Source of the DNA: Teratosphaeria epicoccoides
Taxonomy: Eukaryota; Ascomycota; Dothideomycetes; Mycosphaerellales; Teratosphaeriaceae
Assembly: GCA_021401465.1 (NCBI GenBank)
Contig: JADDMT010000021.1
Coordinates: forward strand, 248,001 to 312,000
Direction of reading: 5' to 3'
Length of the DNA: 64,000 nt
Part shown: one piece after another, positions 32,101-41,657 of the stretch
Layout of the letters: every line of letters begins with the position of its first letter
Numbering within the stretch: the stretch's first letter is position 1
Notes under the pieces: model-generated
What the model saw: only the letters and a program-made list of their open reading frames with translations
What the model was told of the DNA's origin: nothing
Database searches by the model: none
Position numbers and translations under genes: made by a program

Positions 32101-33767
32101 TGGTACGCACCCGGCGCGATTACCAGACATCTCTGCTCGTCTCTAGCCAGAACGAACTTATCAATATCATGGTGGCTCCAAAGCAAGACACTCATAAAGG
32201 CATCACTTGGCGCAACATTGCTTGGAAAGCCAACTCATCGATGTTCATCGTCCATCTACCGCGCGGGCTAGATCTGGCAGTGCGAATGTCAGAGCGTGAC
32301 TTCCGCTCAATGTGGAACCTGGCGGAGTACTCCCACAAAGTTGAGAACAGTCTGAGACCGGAACGGGACGAGAAGCTGGTGCATGAGGCGCGTCTGATCG
32401 AGCTGCAGTACGCTGACTCTTCCGGCACGTCCAGTTTTCCACAAGATAAAGTCCGAGGCTGCAGTGCACTCGTGTATGAGCGCCACGTAAAACACAGCGA
32501 CGGCAGCGGCACGCGGAAGTTTCATCGTGGTTTCAGACTATTGCTTGTTACCGGTCCAGGACACAAATCTCTCAGCTACGCCAGTCACGAGGTCTGTAGG
32601 CGTTCGCCGCTCCTGTTTGAGTTCATAACGGATGCTTCTGCCAACGGCACCACTGCGATGGTCCTAAGAGTCAAGGAAAATCGAAGGCAGTGTAGGATTC
32701 TACTGGTCTTTCCGAACGCAGCAAGCCGTAACGCGCTTTACGAGGTATTGAATGGCCTGACTGTTGGGCCTGACGAGACAATCGTTGGGAAGGTGAAGTG
32801 TGCGGGCATCAATATCGAGCCAGCGACGCAGACTGAAGGCTTCACGCCAACAAGCCATCCTGCACTACATGCATTGCAGTGGCAGAGGCTTGGAATCACG
32901 AATCATAGCTCAGACGTTTTGGACAATCCACAGACGGTCGAATCAGAAAGCTTACGCATCATTTCCAGGCATGCCGGTGGCTGCATAACAGATCGCTTGA
33001 ATCTGGGCAAAGGCGAGCTGCTGATTCGTCTACCGTGTTCAGACAAGGTCCGGCCATCTGTGCAGATGCTTCGACAACCTCAGGAGGATTTGAATATCTC
33101 AATCGACACCCGTCAATGTCCACAACAGACCGCCGATAGCATGGCAGGACTTTTGCGGTTAGCACAAGAACAAGAGACCATCCGCACATACACTTTTGCT
33201 ACTAACGACGATTTGCATGCATTCCAAGCTGCGATCACAGGCTACACGGTCAAATACGACGGCATCGCCAGCACTTTCGCCATATCTCGCCGCATGATGG
33301 TCGTTAGCATCCACCATAAATGGCAGGCTTCAAACGTTCGGCTTCAGATTGTCATGCAGTCCAGCACGACCAAGATTCTGGCTTTCATGGAGGATTTTGT
33401 CCACGCGGACGCTATCTGCTTTGAGGTGAAGTCGATGGACATCTTTGAAAGTGTCAAAGGCGACAACAAGAGCAAGAAGTGGGCTGTCAAGTTGAAGGAG
33501 GCCAAGTTCAGTCTGCCTGTCAAAGAGAAGGGCGAGCTTACGGTGGATGACAAGGTGAAGAGGCGGTTTGTAAATTTGGAGGGCTTGGATTATGCGGAGG
33601 AACATGATGATATAACTATCGGTTTTGATACCGAAGAAGGTGAGTTCTGCACATGGATAGCATCTGTTGCCATGACTGACAACGGTACAGAGCGCGACAA
33701 GTTCGCGCAAGCTCTGCCAGCAGCCACATCGACTGGTCGCGGCTTGTCACTAAGACGACGAATATGA
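29109..33767 (+). CDS. Large conserved-looking protein of unknown function (about 1,535 residues)
   Basis: I do not recognise this gene. The first in-frame ATG is 29109. The N-terminal 780 residues are Pro/Ser/Arg/Gln-rich and probably disordered, opening with a basic SKFLSKSKWGKVFKEND. Two copies of a GPSPFADPxY motif (near 30,300 and 30,430) are about 129 nt apart. From about 31,430 the composition turns globular, with WLRTAVWWYLLGKAGLESLL and other hydrophobic blocks running to the end, so a folded C-terminal half is likely. Near the end a 51-nt stretch (33640-33690) has a perfect GTGAGT donor, a CTGAC branch and ACAG. It is a multiple of three and stop-free, so it may be a retained or spliced intron; splicing gives TEEERDKF. 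The disordered-then-globular layout resembles fungal scaffold proteins, but that is only inference. Confidence 0.85.
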   Translation: MAEGADGGKQSGRSKFLSKSKWGKVFKENDAPAAGRVDSFKLSDDVTDFLKPSTDRAASTRPKINIAVAQRWPEAHEVKRAHAERGAGLPVNGWTKPRRREGLVVGFAKTAPEVIGEGGDEASGPPSEVSRMKSKMARSVSDAKALNVVQNQPSMSRPGQYAKDPGLPAGPDDRWKGYSGAFPMTPGLPSHQQQRQPTMRDPRPPSIPDDDCQPPPLRRAQTNNEFSPPLQRQHQSPPLQPIEPHRPSVSRTPNGFREESEQQHAHFDDGLKHDLSASRQTVETNLDDVDLVMDDTGADDAPPRQKRGKYGMLSQSPVGTASPATSRQRDMTNTEGMAFRRASAIYMNSESPINDLNEGFEPSADFYDALSQAPADALADALSPPDSSSPASAISPLGPSPFADPKYTDKEAAEAVPDVKRASDGSSLYPESERSSVSQIGPSPFADPNYIKRRSNEVPAASQSDPFSMLAPEPPPPEAQMRVQPRRGPHQMPFESLRQQRKHDYQPTYMRGGRPNRTNGYVPVAPARPSQDDPVIEAQAIKDATGMQKTHSSSRPTEGTKLTSAEQEPSDARPMQPLSRPGAAVDVAPESTMNMADVGPLMPSRSPLRDEVIASHSDARPDSSTIMYSHPDLSSGSLSRFSQSTASRSPVASHRRQSPRDAEQLGKMQRASTTHQRSPSPSYPTSSGSPNHTGRSSSLLEPVVPITYGHSPDMRNSSPRPADCSSPAASLQVRMANSPMVNLRNEETARPGSAGSHHRATSSPVPPLRGDPGAELALADFAARVAYMKGVFRLTAEKERSADQCTPEAWLRTAVWWYLLGKAGLESLLAQRSQATARPREMLMQPHVDLAKAHWILTDPLEVYDMTESGSPRDAQASVRTEAMRHSVTLLMSYLKSLLASVQKSQLMPPSQSLIQGQDTNIWIDYPRFTANAAAVLGGSTPTTLIAESVNSAPNVLHVLPLGDTKDTFCYTRCAAEARVNTEDADTDRMILRCVVTMVRTRRDYQTSLLVSSQNELINIMVAPKQDTHKGITWRNIAWKANSSMFIVHLPRGLDLAVRMSERDFRSMWNLAEYSHKVENSLRPERDEKLVHEARLIELQYADSSGTSSFPQDKVRGCSALVYERHVKHSDGSGTRKFHRGFRLLLVTGPGHKSLSYASHEVCRRSPLLFEFITDASANGTTAMVLRVKENRRQCRILLVFPNAASRNALYEVLNGLTVGPDETIVGKVKCAGINIEPATQTEGFTPTSHPALHALQWQRLGITNHSSDVLDNPQTVESESLRIISRHAGGCITDRLNLGKGELLIRLPCSDKVRPSVQMLRQPQEDLNISIDTRQCPQQTADSMAGLLRLAQEQETIRTYTFATNDDLHAFQAAITGYTVKYDGIASTFAISRRMMVVSIHHKWQASNVRLQIVMQSSTTKILAFMEDFVHADAICFEVKSMDIFESVKGDNKSKKWAVKLKEAKFSLPVKEKGELTVDDKVKRRFVNLEGLDYAEEHDDITIGFDTEEGEFCTWIASVAMTDNGTERDKFAQALPAATSTGRGLSLRRRI

Positions 33768-34128
33768 GGCGCCTACGAGTTTGGGCGGATCAGTTTGACT
33801 ATCGTCGCATTTCAGCGCTCTGGCATCAGCATAGCATTTGGCGTTCAAAATGGATCGAGAGCATTGCCTGGAGTTCTGGGATAGAATACCCAGCCCTGGG
33901 AAGGAAGCGGGGCACGAATTGCACGAACTGAGTTCATGGTGGAGTGACAGGGTCGAAGTGGGATGGAGCTTGCTTGAAATTCTTTGGACTTACAATGGTA
34001 CCAAGCTCACGCGTTCTATGAGTCGGATGTAAGACTCAATACAGGTAGACCGAAGAAGCCCTTCCACCCTTCTCTTGCTGCAATCTCCATTCTCCTGAAG
34101 ACATTGCTTCACTCACCTCACCACCCTC
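33768..34128. other. Intergenic, 361 bases
   Basis: It holds the 3' end of the large unknown gene and a CT-rich leader (about 34,055-34,128) before the next ATG. No gene is seen. Confidence 0.45.
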
Positions 34129-35427
34129 ATGGCCGCACCTAACGCCAACCACAACGGCAACCCAAACACCACCAACCTCGTTGTACCATCCACCAAACAA
34201 AACTACTCCCTCGCAACCCTCGGAATCCACGGCGATGACCCCATAAATAGCTACACGGACGTCGCCCCCGCTCTGCACGTCGCAACCACTTTCCGCTACT
34301 CCTCCAACCCCACCGACCTCATCCCGGAAGAAGAGCTCGACTTCCCCTCCCTCCGCGCCCCCGATGGCGCAGCAGCATCTGACTCCCACATCTACTCCCG
34401 CCTCACTGCGCCCAACACCAGCCGTCTCGAACTCCTCCTCAGCAAGATAATCGGAGGGCCCGTGCTAGTCTACAGCAGCGGCCTCGCAGCCTTCCACGCC
34501 CTGCTGGTATACCTCAACCCGCCAGTCGTAGCCGTCGGCGCAGGCTACCACGGATGCCACGGCGTCCTGAAACTCTACCAAAAACTGACAAGGTGCAAAA
34601 TCGTCGACCTCTTCGACGAAGCGAGTTGGGACTCCGCAGGCCTAGGCCCCGGCTCCGTGCTCCACCTCGAGACGCCCGTCAACCCCACCGGCACCGCCTA
34701 CAACATCCAAGCCTTTTCCGAGAAAGCGAAGAAAAGAGGCGCCATCCTCACCGTCGACGCCACATTCGCCCCACCGCCTCTCCTCGACCCTTTCAGATGG
34801 GGCGCAGACTTCGTTATGCATAGCGGGACCAAGTACATCGGCGGCCACTCCGACATGCTCTGCGGCGTGCTCGCCGTCTCCAAGGCTCGAGAGGGCTACG
34901 AGGAAGATTACTGGGGCATGTTTTCCGAGCGCGTGCACCTGGGTTCGGTGATGGGGTCTCTGGAAGGCTGGCTGGGCGTGAGATCGCTGCGCACGTACGA
35001 ATTGCGGATACGGCGGCAGAGCCAGAACGCGGATCATCTCGTTGCGTTTCTGTCGGCCGCGCTCGCGGGGCAGGGACCCGAGGGAGCGGTGGAGGTGGTT
35101 CGGGCGGTTTTGGCGAGGATCTCGCATGCGAGCTTGCAGAAGGAGGAGATGGAGTGGTTGGAGGTGCAGATGCCCAATGGATTTGGCCCGGTGTTTAGTG
35201 TTTGGTGTAAGAACTCTGAGCAGGCGAGACGGTTACCGAGTAGACTGCATTTGTTCCATCATGCGACGAGTCTGGGTGGCGCAGAGAGTTTGATTGAGTG
35301 GAGGAGGATGAGCGATAGTACCGTGGAGAGGGAGTTGTTGAGAGTGAGTGTGGGTGTGGAAAACTGGGAGGATTTGAGGGAGGACTTGTTGGCGGGGTTT
35401 AGGGCGTTGGTGGAGGAGGGTATATAG
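34129..35427 (+). CDS. Cystathionine gamma-synthase-like PLP enzyme (Cys/Met metabolism family)
   Basis: An intronless protein of 432 residues. Family blocks include HVATTFRYS, IYSRLTAPNTSRLE, VYSSGLAAFHALL (phosphate-binding loop), HLETPVNPTGTA and LTVDATFAPPPLLDP. The PLP lysine is K235 in SGTKYIGGHSD. These enzymes join or cleave sulphur side chains through cystathionine. Against canonical cystathionine gamma-synthase, beta-lyase or gamma-lyase the spacing is unusual near AGYHGCHGVLKLYQK. It fits a fungal side branch annotated as trans-sulphuration enzyme family, whose exact reaction I cannot name. Codon use changes from C-rich in the first two thirds to G/T-rich in the last third without a frame break. 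Confidence 0.9.
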   Translation: MAAPNANHNGNPNTTNLVVPSTKQNYSLATLGIHGDDPINSYTDVAPALHVATTFRYSSNPTDLIPEEELDFPSLRAPDGAAASDSHIYSRLTAPNTSRLELLLSKIIGGPVLVYSSGLAAFHALLVYLNPPVVAVGAGYHGCHGVLKLYQKLTRCKIVDLFDEASWDSAGLGPGSVLHLETPVNPTGTAYNIQAFSEKAKKRGAILTVDATFAPPPLLDPFRWGADFVMHSGTKYIGGHSDMLCGVLAVSKAREGYEEDYWGMFSERVHLGSVMGSLEGWLGVRSLRTYELRIRRQSQNADHLVAFLSAALAGQGPEGAVEVVRAVLARISHASLQKEEMEWLEVQMPNGFGPVFSVWCKNSEQARRLPSRLHLFHHATSLGGAESLIEWRRMSDSTVERELLRVSVGVENWEDLREDLLAGFRALVEEGI

Positions 35428-35771
35428 ATAGACGGGCTTATTTGACAGAATAAATGAGATTGGCAGGAGGAAGCTCACTCACACACGCTTTTTTAATTTT
35501 CGTGAAATGCAGCTATCTATTTTGTCGTCGTCGTCGTCGTCGTCGTCCATGCTGCAGTCGTCCCAGGTTGCCCTATTCTAACACTCGCCATCGTCAGAGG
35601 TATTATCGTCATTTATGCACAGACATGAAGGCTCAGAAACCCCTATACCGTATGCTCGACTTCAGACCTTCGAATGGCATGCGCTCAGGCCCTCGGCCTC
35701 CCACGCTCTCATTCTGCAACCGTCACGGGTATTCCATGCTCAGGTCTCCTGTCCAACGCGCTCGTGCGTAA
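35428..35771. other. Convergent intergenic region with (GTC)8 microsatellite
   Basis: The 344 bases lie between two 3' ends. A pure GTC repeat of eight copies spans 35,524-35,547. Nothing else is seen. Confidence 0.6.
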
Positions 35772-37391
35772 TCAAGTCTCCGCATCAATGAACACGTCCT
35801 CATTGCCCAAGCTGTCCAGTCGTCTTATCGGCTCACCTCTTGCCGTCGATTGTGGTTGTTGCTGAATATTCATGTTTGACATCCCTTGTGCAAGGTCGTT
35901 GCTTGCTCGTGATGTTGTCGCCGTTGGCTGAGACGGTACAGCTGAGCCTGTACTGCTGTCGTGCTGACCGAAATCGATCAGATCGCCCGTCCCTCCCGTC
36001 TGATATCTCGACGGTATGTTCTTCTCGTCTTGTGCGCGGGGAGCCGCGCTCGTGGTCGGTGCTGCGGTCGCTCCTGCACCTCCTTCCGCACCTGTGGTGC
36101 CTCCATTGCTTTGCGGTTCAGCTGGTAATATGGGGATGATCGCCAAGATCTGCTGCGCCTGCTTCTCTGGCGGCGCGTTGCTGTCCACATCTGCGTTGAT
36201 GACCCAATCGAGCTTCTCTTCGTCGCCTGGCGGTGCCGGCTTGAATAGCTTCGGATGCCAATTATCCTCACCGCGCTCTGCGGCCTTTCGTCTCTGCTCC
36301 TCTTCGATCTTGCTCTTCTCGTCGGTGGCGCCTTTGTGGTCGGCCTTCTTGATTGCTCTTGTCGTTGCGTCCCAAAGCCTCTGACTCTCCTCTGGACCCT
36401 GCTCGTTCAGTGATCGTGCCTTCACCATGCTCGGTTTTGCCCGTGTCGCGTCGAAGAGCAGCTCTTTCTTGCCCGTGGACAGGTGTTTGATGAACATTTC
36501 GCCGTGCCAGAGACCGCTCAACTCGAAGAGGTTCTTGCCGGTCTTTGTGTCTTTGATGTAGCCGCCGATGGCGTTGTAGGTGCCCCCCACCCATCCTTTG
36601 ACCTTGAACTCTATGTCGGCTTCCAGACCGAGCTCGGGGCTGCGGACGAAGGCATGGTCGCCAAGCTCGTATTTCATCTTGCCGAAGAGAATGCCACGTG
36701 CGTACATATTTGGCTGGGTGATGAAGCTGTGAATGGCGGTGTCAGTTGCCGGCTTCGCTATGCAGGCAGGCTTCACGGTGGGCGAAGGGTGAACTCACTA
36801 CCGCTCCTGTCGGTTCAGGAATCTCATGACTGCTATGCCCTCCATGAAGCTGCCGACGCTGTTGCCCAAGAATTTGCTGCGTGGCTTCAAGGTGCCGTCG
36901 ATCCGGATGTGGTGGTCGGGCGCCATGAAGAAGTAGCTGCTCTTGGGCGGGTGGTGCGACGTCTGCTCCGAGATGTAGTATCCGCGGGTGCCGTCCGGGT
37001 AGTCCCACCATCCGGTGAAGGTCTCGCCGAGGATGGGGTTCAGCGGCTTCTTGACGCCGGGCGGCTTGATGTGCCAGCCGGAGAGGTAGAAGCGCACGCC
37101 GGCGACGAAGCGCTGGATGGGGTCGTCGATGGTGGGCAGCTCGAGCAGGGCCTCCGGGTGGCTCATGAAGTTGGTGATGCGCTCCAGCATCGATCGCGGC
37201 TCGAGAATGAAGGTGGGGAGGGTGACGCGGGACAGATCGGCGCCGGGGCGCAGTTGGGAGATGATGTGGGAGAGGACGTTGCCCTGCTCGGAATCGACCA
37301 CCGTCTCGTCCTCGCCCGCCTCGCCGTCGCCCCGCGCGTCCATGGACGAGCGGTTGGACGCTTGCGAGTTCTTCCGGTGTCCGAGCACCAT
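35772..37391 (-). CDS. Oxysterol-binding protein homologue (Osh/ORP, short type)
   Basis: Two exons on the minus strand (37391-36799 and 36726-35772) give 515 residues. The lipid-transfer domain (ORD) starts near residue 40. It carries the family signature EQTSHHPP in YYISEQTSHHPPKSSYF, plus NPILGETFTGWWDYPDG, YNAIGGYIKD and LSGLWHGEMFIK. Such proteins exchange sterol or PS for PI4P at membrane contact sites. No PH or ankyrin domain precedes the ORD, so it is the short Kes1-like layout. It also has a 120-residue Ala/Gln/Ser-rich tail containing GTGDLIDFG. The 72-nt intron (GTGAGT...CACAG) is fixed by the conserved RYFITQPN. The gene is divergent from nicotinamidase. Confidence 0.95.
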
Positions 37392-37866
37392 GATCGCTCC
37401 GGGGGGAGAGGGAAGGGAAGTTCTCGTCGAGGAGGGAGTTGAGTGGCGAGGCCTTCTCCAGCCGGGAATCCGGGTCAGGCAATGGCGAGATTCAGAAGGA
37501 GGAAGGCAGGTAGAGGAGCGAGAGAAGCGGGTTTAGGCAGGAACCATCACGTGGTGAGTGATGTGCTTTGCTGCTGTGGTGGGAGGTCCACGGGTACATC
37601 GAGGAAAGTTGCGTCATGCGGCTTGGCGCCAACATTGACGAAGGAGAACAATTCAATGTCGGACAGTCATGCCCTTCGAGTGTGTCCTGACCCGGACTGC
37701 TCAGGAAATGGCTGGCCATGCTAGCGCCACAAGCTTCTTGGTGTCTATGCTTTCGTTGCGTATAACCGCTTCAGTTGTGCTCAGAGGTAAGAATGCTACG
37801 AAGTCGTGAATCCATCCATCCATCTCGAGAAGTCCATCAAAGTCGCACTGCCAACAGAGGGCCACA
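37392..37866. promoter_or_regulatory. Divergent promoter between the OSBP and nicotinamidase genes
   Basis: The 475 bases separate two divergent starts. They carry G/A-rich plus-strand stretches near 37,400-37,530, the complement of a CT-rich leader for the OSBP gene. No specific binding site is claimed. Confidence 0.45.
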
Positions 37867-38685
37867 ATGGCACCGGAGTCCAAAGCTGCTCTGGCCATCA
37901 TCGACTTGTAAGACGCACTCGCCAAGCCCTCCCCATCCACAGCACAGTTGACCCCCAGCCTCCCAGCCAAAACGATTTCTGCCCGCCCTCCGGCGCCCTG
38001 GCCGTCCAGAACGGCCGCGACATCGCCACAACCATCAACGAGCTCCTCACCTATCCCTTCGCCCTCAAGTTCGCAACCCGCGACTTCCACCCGCCCGATC
38101 ACATCTCCTTCGCAAGTCAGCACCCGGGCTCCCAGCCCTTCACCTCCGAACACACGATCCCCAACCCGGAAAACGCAGAGGAGTCGCAGACAACGCGCTT
38201 ATGGCCGGATCATTGCGTGCAGGGTACGCCGGGATGTGAGTTGGTGGAGGAGCTGGATAGGGAAAAGTTGGATTTCGTGGTTGATAAGGGGATGGATAGG
38301 CGCGTGGAGTCTTATTCGGCGTTTGGACCGCCGTTTCGGCGGCCGAGAGTCGCGATGAGTGGGCTGGAGGAGAGGTTGCGACAGGAGGGGATTGAGGAGG
38401 TGTTTGTGGTAGGGATTGCGTGGGATTATTGCGTAATGTGTTCCGCGCTTGATGCTGCCGGGTGTGGGTTCAGGACATATGTCAGTCTGAGTTGAGAGAT
38501 GTCGTGGCGGTGTTGGCGGGGCACTGACAACGCACTCCTAGGTCATTGAGGAGGCCACGAAGGGTGTAGATCGGAGCCGAGATGGACATGCAGCTACGAA
38601 GAAGGCGTTGCAGAATGCCGGGGTGCGCGTTATCGGCACGGATGCCAAAGAGCTGCAGCAGCTGAAGGCGTCGACTGGTAGCTAG
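37867..38685 (+). CDS. PNC1: Nicotinamidase (isochorismatase fold)
   Basis: Three exons (37867-37907, 37967-38480, 38542-38685) give 232 residues. The enzyme deaminates nicotinamide to nicotinic acid in NAD salvage and so relieves nicotinamide inhibition of sirtuins. The catalytic triad is D13 (AIIDFQNDFCPPSG), a lysine in FVVDKGMD, and C169 in AWDYCVMCS. The metal site is RDFHPPDHISF, and LWPDHCVQGTPG is the cis-peptide loop. Intron 1 (59 nt, GTAAGA...CCCAG) joins IID to FQNDF. Intron 2 (61 nt, GTCAGT, CTGAC branch, CTAG) joins FRTY to VIEEATKG. A closer CACAG in intron 1 was rejected because it would insert residues between D13 and the NDFC motif. Confidence 0.95.
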
Positions 38686-39448
38686 GCCGCGGTGTGGATA
38701 AATCAAATCGTGGTGGTTCTCGAGCACAGCGTGACTGGCGAGTGGGACAACGGTCCCTGCTTCACGAGCTTCAGAAAAGGACTGGCGGCTTTCTCTTGAC
38801 AGACGTGTGATCCAAAATGCTTTCCCCCTGCGGCTGCCCGGCCCTTTCGAGGAATATCGGTTTCCTCGACAATCCCGTTCTGGTCATCAGGTGTGCAGGA
38901 GCCAAAGCCAATCGACGCGCATGTTCAGGAGCAAGATGGCAAGAACGTGCATGACTCTGCGAGCAAGTGAACCAACGAAAAGCGACCTGGGAGACTTACA
39001 CAAATTGCCATTTTGGCCTCGAAAACATCCAATGGGCGTCGTCGGACGCGAGCGTTGCATGATGGATGCTCTATGCAGAGCCAAAGCGGCAGCACGCCGC
39101 AGATCACATGTCGATTAGCAGTTCTAAGATCTGGCTTGGAGCTTGACAATGCGCAGGAGTCTGGCAAATGGGACATGCTTGGAACAGAGACATGTAGATG
39201 ATTGGCCAAGAGTCCATGCTGCTAGTCGTGAGCCTGAGACAACGAAAGGGATCATGACCGTCATCAGAGAAAGCTCAGTATCAAGCTTCGATATATCAAT
39301 GTCGATTCATCAGACCTAGGCTACCATAGGCTACAAAACACAACACAGTATCCCCAGCAGCCTCATACGCGTGAGCAAAACATCACCATCTCTGGAATCA
39401 TACTTAATTAGGTCGACGCCCTCCGCCGCCCTCCTCACCCATCAACGC
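38686..39448. other. Intergenic, 763 bases, no gene seen
   Basis: It lies between the 3' ends of the nicotinamidase gene and the GPI-type protein gene. Small frames lack motifs. Confidence 0.45.
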
Positions 39449-40169
39449 TCACAACATCACACCCCCCAACGCCGCAGCAGCAACAACCATCCCCAACCCA
39501 AGAGCCCCCCTCGTCGCCTCCGCCGCACTCGACTTCGTGCTCGTACTCCTCACCGTCGTCGCACTCGAGCCCGCACTCGTCGTACCGCCCGAAACCACCG
39601 ACGCGGACGCCGTGATCGTCGAGGCCGCCGCGCCCGAAGGAACCACCGACGCGGACGCCGTGATCGTCGAAGCCGCCGCGCTCGAGGGCACCGCCGAGGC
39701 AGAAGCCGCGAGCGTCTCGACCGCCGAAGAAGAAGGAGCCAAAGAGACAGAAATGCTGCACGGGGCGACGGCGCTCTGCACGCCCGCGCTGTACATGGGC
39801 CAGATGTCGGCCGTGTTGGCGCAGTTTTCGCAGCCCGCGAGGAGACCGAGCCAGGTGCCGTTGGTGCAGTAGGCTGGGGCGCCTTGCGTCTGCGCGTCTT
39901 TGATGCAGTAGCCTGGAGCAGAAAGTGTCAGTGGTGGTGTGCCGAGGGGCAAGGGAGGGGCTGTGAGTACCGCAGTCGGCGTGGCAGGATTCCTGCTGCG
40001 GGGTTAGACCGGTGATGACGGTCGCGGCGGCTGTGGCTGTGAAGGTCGAGGTTGAGGTGGCGGCTTGGCGGGCGAAGAGAGATGTGGGGAAATTCTTGTG
40101 TGGGTTGGCGGCGGCGAGCGACAGCAGGGTGGACAACGTTGTAAGGGCGGTGGTGGTGGTGGTGCGCAT
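39449..40169 (-). CDS. Secreted cysteine-containing protein with Ser/Ala repeats, probably GPI-anchored
   Basis: Two exons on the minus strand (40169-39971 and 39912-39449) give 220 residues. The N-terminus is a signal peptide (LSTLLSLAAA). A compact cysteine module follows: CHADCGYC, then YCTNGTW and GCENCANTADIW, near residues 63-110, with seven to eight cysteines. The rest is Ser/Ala/Thr-rich and carries two copies of a 16-residue unit (AAASTITASASVV). It ends in a hydrophobic segment (LGLGMVVAAAALGGVML) typical of a GPI signal. The 58-nt intron has a GTACTC donor and a CTGAC branch. A wall or membrane surface protein is inferred; the cysteine module recalls small fungal surface proteins, but I cannot name the family. 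Confidence 0.85.
39594..39689 (-). repeat. 48-bp tandem duplication coding 16-residue repeats
   Basis: Two adjacent units of 48 bp (39,594-39,641 and 39,642-39,689) are nearly identical, including the shared block GACGCGGACGCCGTGATCGT. The unit is a multiple of three, so copy-number change keeps the frame of the surface protein. Confidence 0.85.
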
Positions 40170-40844
40170 TTTGGTCGGCCTGGATGGTTTCGCTTTGGTG
40201 TTTGGTGGTTCTTGTGGTGTAGGTGTCTGAGGTCGGTGACTGTGGGTAGTGCAAGTGTGGCAGGCCGAAGCAGTGATGCTGGAACGATGTTGATGTTGAT
40301 GTGTGGAAAGCGAATGAAAGCTGCAGTGTGCTGGGCGAAGCGGGACAAGGAGGCAGCAGGGACTCTTTATGTCAGTGCTCTGGCTCCTGTCGTCCTCGAG
40401 AAGTAAACAAGACGACCGCTGTGGGCCTTCTTGTTGTTAGATTGGCTCTTGCTGTTCTGGACTCGGACTCGCCGATTCTTGACCTTTCGGCACAACGAAG
40501 AACTGCTCTGCAGCTTCCCTGTCCCCTGGGCCGACGCAGATGCGGCAGTCACGCCGTGATGCCGAAGAGTCACGGGCCGCGATCACTTTCTGCAGTCATG
40601 AGCCGAGGCGCATTTCAGAAGCTGCTTTCCAATGTTGGTGGTCTATGTGTGTAGTCTCAGCCTTCACCGTCAGTGTACAACGGGCGTAGAACAGAATGCT
40701 CGGCCAATGCTCTGTATTCGCAGCCTGCCATCCACGAAGCAAACGTACTGTACAAAACAGCCTGCCGCCTTTCTGCCGCATCTCACATTTCACATCTCAC
40801 CTCACCTCTACCCCCAACCACCGCAAGCGCGTCCCCACCCCCAC
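40170..40844. other. Intergenic, 675 bases
   Basis: It holds the promoter of the GPI-type gene and the 3' flank of COX4. GGT and CCA-rich stretches occur near 40,150-40,220. No gene is seen. Confidence 0.45.
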
Positions 40845-41657
40845 TTACCACCTATACTCCGGCCTCACGTAATCCGCGAAAGTCTTCGGCTCACCCCCAT
40901 AATTATGACTCCCATCACTATCCGCATGAACATCATGCTCATCCTCCGGCCCCACGTACTCCATCTTATACACACTCCCGCACTCCGGGCAGCGCTCAAT
41001 CGGGCGGTCGCGCGAAGTCGTGAGCCAGAGGATGACATGGGAGTCGGCGGGGGAGCCGGTGCAGCCGATGTACTGTTCGTCGCCGAAGGACTTGACGACG
41101 ATAGGGTTGTCAAGGGTGCCTGGTTTCACAGTCATCAGTGTGCGCCTGCCTGAAGACTTAGTTAGACAAAGTGTGATGTACCTTTGCGGCTGGTATCCAG
41201 TGGCCGCATGTCGAAGATATCCACGCCCTGCATCTTGCCGAGGATCTCCAGACGCTCCAGACCGGTCGCCTGCTCGAGATCGGTGGGCACGGTGCCCGGG
41301 GCTGCACCGGGGGGGAGGAGGTCGGCTTCGCTGTGGATCTCTGTACCGGTGTGATATCAGCCTCAAGGCCCCGTGCCATATCCTGCTCCATGCCCCATGC
41401 GAGTGTACACCTCACTCACCACTCAACGGCTTCAACAGCTTATCTTTCTCGCCGGGTGCCGGATTGCCCTCATTCGGCCTAGCATCGACTGCGCACGCCC
41501 ATCAGTATAATGTCCTTCCTCCATCCATTTGTGCCCCGTGTTCTCCCGCAGGCATTGAAAACGTACAGCGCGCGACCGTGGTCGCAAAACTCCTCCTGAT
41601 CGCCGGCTGCGCAAATGTGCGGCGCGCAAGCACCGGCGCGACCCGTCTGAGGAACAT
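40845..41657 (-). CDS. COX4: Cytochrome c oxidase subunit 4 (mammalian Vb type), mitochondrial
   Basis: Four exons on the minus strand (41657-41567, 41488-41420, 41340-41182, 41119-40845) give 197 residues. This nuclear-coded subunit binds zinc on the matrix face of complex IV. The N-terminus MFLRRVAPVLARRTFAQP is a classic arginine-rich mitochondrial presequence. Conserved blocks are GLERLEILGKMQGVDIFDM, GTLDNPIVV and VILWLTT. The zinc ligands are C126, H134, C150 and C153 (CPECG). All three introns (78, 79 and 62 nt) have GT-AG ends and keep the frame. The C-terminus DYVRPEYRW extends past the yeast end. A G-rich minisatellite sits directly in front of the gene. Confidence 0.94.
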
